Below, piece after piece: positions 32,523 through 34,712 of a stretch of DNA of 34,712 nucleotides (its first letter is position 1; each line of letters begins with the position of its first letter). Source of the stretch: Bacteroides sp. Its GTDB lineage: Bacteria > Bacteroidota > Bacteroidia > Bacteroidales > Muribaculaceae. The notes below the pieces were generated by a model that saw only the letters and a list, made by a program, of their open reading frames with translations, was not told the origin of the DNA and ran no database searches. The position numbers were made by a program, and so were the translations under genes. The stretch lies in the NCBI GenBank assembly GCA_014801875.1, contig JAAVDJ010000007.1, positions 42,043-76,754 of the forward strand, read 5' to 3'.

Positions 32523-33162
32523 GTTCCCCCGCAAGGCTTTCCTTCACTTTCTCAATATCTACTTCCCTGCCGATTTCTTTGGCAATCGAGGTCACTCCTT
32601 TGTCGATAAATCCGCAGGGATTTATTATGCGAAATCCTTCCGGATCATTGTTCACGTTAAGAGCCAGACCATGCATTGTGCAGAATCGGCTACACTTCAC
32701 CCCTACCGCGCAAATCTTTCTTTCTGCCGGGCTCCCTTTCCCTATCCACACGCCAGACGCCCCCTCTATACGCTCACCCCTGATTCCGAACTCCGAGATT
32801 ACCTTTATGACAGCCTCCTCCAGACGGTGAACGTATTCCTTAACGCCTATGCCGTGCTTTTCAAGGTCGAGGATAGGATAGACCACAAGTTGACCCGGGG
32901 CATGATATGTGACATCACCCCCGCGTTCTATCTCATAAACTTCTATACCACGCCCTGCAAGCATTTCACGGGGAAGAAGCACATTCTCTCTTTTGGCATG
33001 TTTTCCTAAAGTCACCACCGGAGGATGCTCCACCATCAGGATATATTCCTTGTCAGGCTTAGAACCCTCTTTTTTTAAGGACACCATTCTGTCAAACAAT
33101 GAGTGTTGCAATCCCCACGCCTCCTTGTAGGGCATCATTCCCAGATCTCTTATTTCAATCAT
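32476..33162 (-). CDS. lipB: Lipoyl(octanoyl) transferase
   Basis: The protein is 228 aa. It moves octanoyl groups from acyl carrier protein to lipoyl domains. Motifs are EHPPVVTLGKHAKRENVL, GGDVTYHAPGQLVVYPILDL, AVGVKCSRFCTMHGLALNVN (catalytic Lys in VGVKC) and INPCGFIDKGVTS with the catalytic Cys. It lies 6 nt downstream of lipA, which makes the sulfur insertion that follows. The C-terminal ~15 codons overlap mlaF. Confidence 0.95.
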   Translation of the reverse strand: MIEIRDLGMMPYKEAWGLQHSLFDRMVSLKKEGSKPDKEYILMVEHPPVVTLGKHAKRENVLLPREMLAGRGIEVYEIERGGDVTYHAPGQLVVYPILDLEKHGIGVKEYVHRLEEAVIKVISEFGIRGERIEGASGVWIGKGSPAERKICAVGVKCSRFCTMHGLALNVNNDPEGFRIINPCGFIDKGVTSIAKEIGREVDIEKVKESLAGELNALFPLYTLSQGKP

Positions 33163-33168
33163 TTCAGT

Positions 33169-34053
33169 CTAATGGACGTGCCTCTCAGCGTGAAAACTTG
33201 ACCTTACCATAGGGCTGCTCTCTATATGACGGAAACCCTTCTCCTTCCCTATTCTTCCATATTCAGCGAATGTGTCGGGATGGATATAGTCTTGCAGAGG
33301 ATAGTTTTCCTTTGAAGGCTGAAGATACTGGCCGATTGTCATGACCTCACATCCGGCGGCAAGAAGGTCGTCCATGGTCTGAAGTATTTCTTCCCGAGTT
33401 TCTCCTAATCCGAGCATGATGCCTGACTTGCTCCGTATCCCGGACGCTGCTATCTGCGAGATAACCTTGAGTGAATTGTCATAGGTAGCGAAAGTCCTGA
33501 CCGCCGGCGTAAGCCTCCTGACTGTCTCAAGATTATGGGAGATAACATCAGGACGCTCCTTTATGACCATCTCCACCAATTCTTCTCTTCCTTGAAAATC
33601 AGGAATGAGCACCTCCATAGTAACTCCTGGACATTCCTCCTTGAGCCTCCGTATCATCCGAGCCCAGTGAGATGCCCCTAAATCTGGCAGATCATCCCTG
33701 TCGACAGAGGTGATGACAACGTGTTTCAGCTTCAATTCTCTGACAGAGTCTACAATGTCTTCAATCTCCTTCTCTTCGAGAGGTTTGGGTTTCCCGGTTG
33801 GCACATTGCAGAATTTGCAGTTACGGGTGCAGATATTCCCTCCGATCATAAAGGTGGCTGTTCCGTTCCCCCAACATTCCGCACGGTTTGGACACATACC
33901 GCTGCTGCATATCGTATGGAGGTTCTTCTCATTGAGCAACCCTATGACCTGGCTTGTCTTGAAGCCACGAGGTAATTTTATCTTAAGCCATTCCGGCTTA
34001 CGTCTGAAATCAGCCTTTTTCACAGGCTCTTTCTCTGTTGTTTCTGTTTTCAT
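33169..34053 (-). CDS. lipA: Lipoyl synthase
   Basis: The protein is 294 aa from the ATG at 34053; the longer frame starts with a TTG that lies inside the -7 box. It inserts two sulfurs into octanoyl groups of lipoyl domains. The auxiliary cluster ligands are C49, C54 and C60 in CSSGMCPNRAECW. The radical SAM cluster is C75-x3-C79-x2-C82 in CTRNCKFCNV. The C-terminal SSPMVRSSFHAE carries the Ser that completes the auxiliary cluster. Forms an operon with lipB. Confidence 0.95.
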   Translation of the reverse strand: MKTETTEKEPVKKADFRRKPEWLKIKLPRGFKTSQVIGLLNEKNLHTICSSGMCPNRAECWGNGTATFMIGGNICTRNCKFCNVPTGKPKPLEEKEIEDIVDSVRELKLKHVVITSVDRDDLPDLGASHWARMIRRLKEECPGVTMEVLIPDFQGREELVEMVIKERPDVISHNLETVRRLTPAVRTFATYDNSLKVISQIAASGIRSKSGIMLGLGETREEILQTMDDLLAAGCEVMTIGQYLQPSKENYPLQDYIHPDTFAEYGRIGKEKGFRHIESSPMVRSSFHAERHVH

Positions 34054-34080
34054 TAGTTTCAACGTTAGGTCGTCGCTGTG

Positions 34081-34088
34081 CAAAATTA
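34081..34088 (-). promoter_or_regulatory. -7 promoter box for lipA-lipB
   Basis: On the minus strand TAATTTTG matches the consensus, with transcription expected near 34074. The leader to the ATG at 34053 is about 20 nt. The -33 partner is not obvious. Confidence 0.55.
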
Positions 34089-34201
34089 ATAAAAATTAAT
34101 TATATTTTGTTCCTTTATAATAAATTTAGTAACTTAGCGAATAATTTAACCCCTTAAATAATTATGATTCTGAAACCATATTATTATAACCTACATCTGT
34201 A

Positions 34202-34712
34202 ATGAAAAAACAACTTTTAACTCTTACGTTACTTCTGACCTTCATAGCAGTATGTGCCCAAGACGGTGTGTCATGGACGTTCCGTCTCGTAGGTGACAAT
34301 ACGACATCCCCGGCTGTGGAGGCAACTGCTAAAATTGAGTCCGGCTATCATCTTTTCAGTCTTGATAATCCGGAGGGAGGATCAACTCCGCTTGAATTTC
34401 ATTTTGACCTCAAGGGTTGCCGCCTTGACGGAAAGCCCACGGCAAACAAGGCTTACACAAAAGAATTCGATGAAATCTTTGAGGTGGATCAACATTTCTA
34501 TACCGGAACGGTCACCTTCACACAGAAACTCAAACCTACTGACACCAATTTCTCAATTGATTGGGAAATAAAAGGTCAAACCTGCAACGATACCGGATGT
34601 ATCCCTATCTTTGCCTCCCATTCCTTCTCAGGAAAAGCTCCCGCTTCCGTTGAGATGACTGCTGCCCCGGACGCTACTGCGCCTGCATCGAAAAAATCTC
34701 CCGATACAAACC
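34202..34712 (+). CDS. DsbD-like thiol-disulfide interchange protein, N-terminal part (runs off the right edge)
   Basis: The visible 170 residues start MKKQLLTLTLLLTFIAVCAQ, a signal peptide with a likely cut after VCA. The remainder is a DsbD-alpha-type beta domain: TFRLVGDNTTSP, ESGYHLFSLDNPEGG, FYTGTVTFTQKL and TCNDTGCIPIFASH. The paired Cys of TCNDTGC correspond to the redox-active Cys of the periplasmic DsbD N-terminal domain. The rest of a DsbD (membrane core and thioredoxin domain) would lie past the edge. A -7-like TAACTTAG near 34124 may be its promoter. A Ser/Ala/Pro linker begins at the edge. Confidence 0.8.
   Translation, partial: MKKQLLTLTLLLTFIAVCAQDGVSWTFRLVGDNTTSPAVEATAKIESGYHLFSLDNPEGGSTPLEFHFDLKGCRLDGKPTANKAYTKEFDEIFEVDQHFYTGTVTFTQKLKPTDTNFSIDWEIKGQTCNDTGCIPIFASHSFSGKAPASVEMTAAPDATAPASKKSPDTN

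Noticed and set aside
1..34712. CRISPR array, insertion sequence or rRNA
   Set aside because: No spaced direct repeats, no transposase frame and no rRNA sequence was seen. The only long direct repeat is the 128-bp pair in the toxin genes.

Overview
The window looks like chromosomal DNA of a Bacteroidales bacterium, possibly Muribaculaceae or a relative; the family-level placement is an inference. Three things support this. Promoters match the Bacteroidetes pattern TTTG, 19-20 nt, TAnnTTTG. Start codons are preceded by A-rich leaders instead of Shine-Dalgarno sequences. The gene set includes DUF5686 and DUF4491 proteins, an EFR1 ferredoxin-flavodoxin and an AspT/YidE transporter.

Positions 1-4870 are an accessory region and read like phage or mobile-element debris. 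From the left they hold a partial phage-type adenine methyltransferase and three minus-strand toxin-like genes: a CdiA-CT-like nuclease, an ADP-ribosyltransferase, and a second CdiA-CT-like nuclease that looks 5'-truncated. The first two share a 128-bp direct repeat that encodes the lead-in to the toxin tip. A beheaded methyltransferase fragment, a small acidic plus-strand ORF and a small ORF with a TGA in place of a likely Trp lie between them. Next comes an ADP-ribosylglycohydrolase pseudogene with three in-frame stops and no frameshift. A strong terminator and tRNA-Ala(GGC) close the region. The best reading is a store of polymorphic-toxin tips that recombination could exchange.

Positions 5200-34712 are mostly conserved housekeeping genes in compact operons. 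These are an SPFH membrane pair; DUF4491; fprA, a UDG-family gene, an AspT-like transporter gene, dedA and rpe on the minus strand; DUF486, dus, mtnN and a BASS transporter on the plus strand; a DEAD-box helicase; two tandem, near-identical ECF-type sigma factors; a DUF5686 outer-membrane protein; CYTH; MerR and M23; alaS with a secreted protein; udk, lptB, a CPBP protease, holA and EFR1 on the minus strand; mlaE and mlaF; lipA and lipB; and the start of a DsbD-like gene cut by the window end.

Two points stand out in the core region. One is a perfect 36-bp palindrome that forms a symmetric bidirectional promoter between alaS and the M23 gene. The other is the tandem sigma-factor duplication. 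No CRISPR array, rRNA or intact insertion sequence was seen, and no gene-free stretch exceeds 300 bases.
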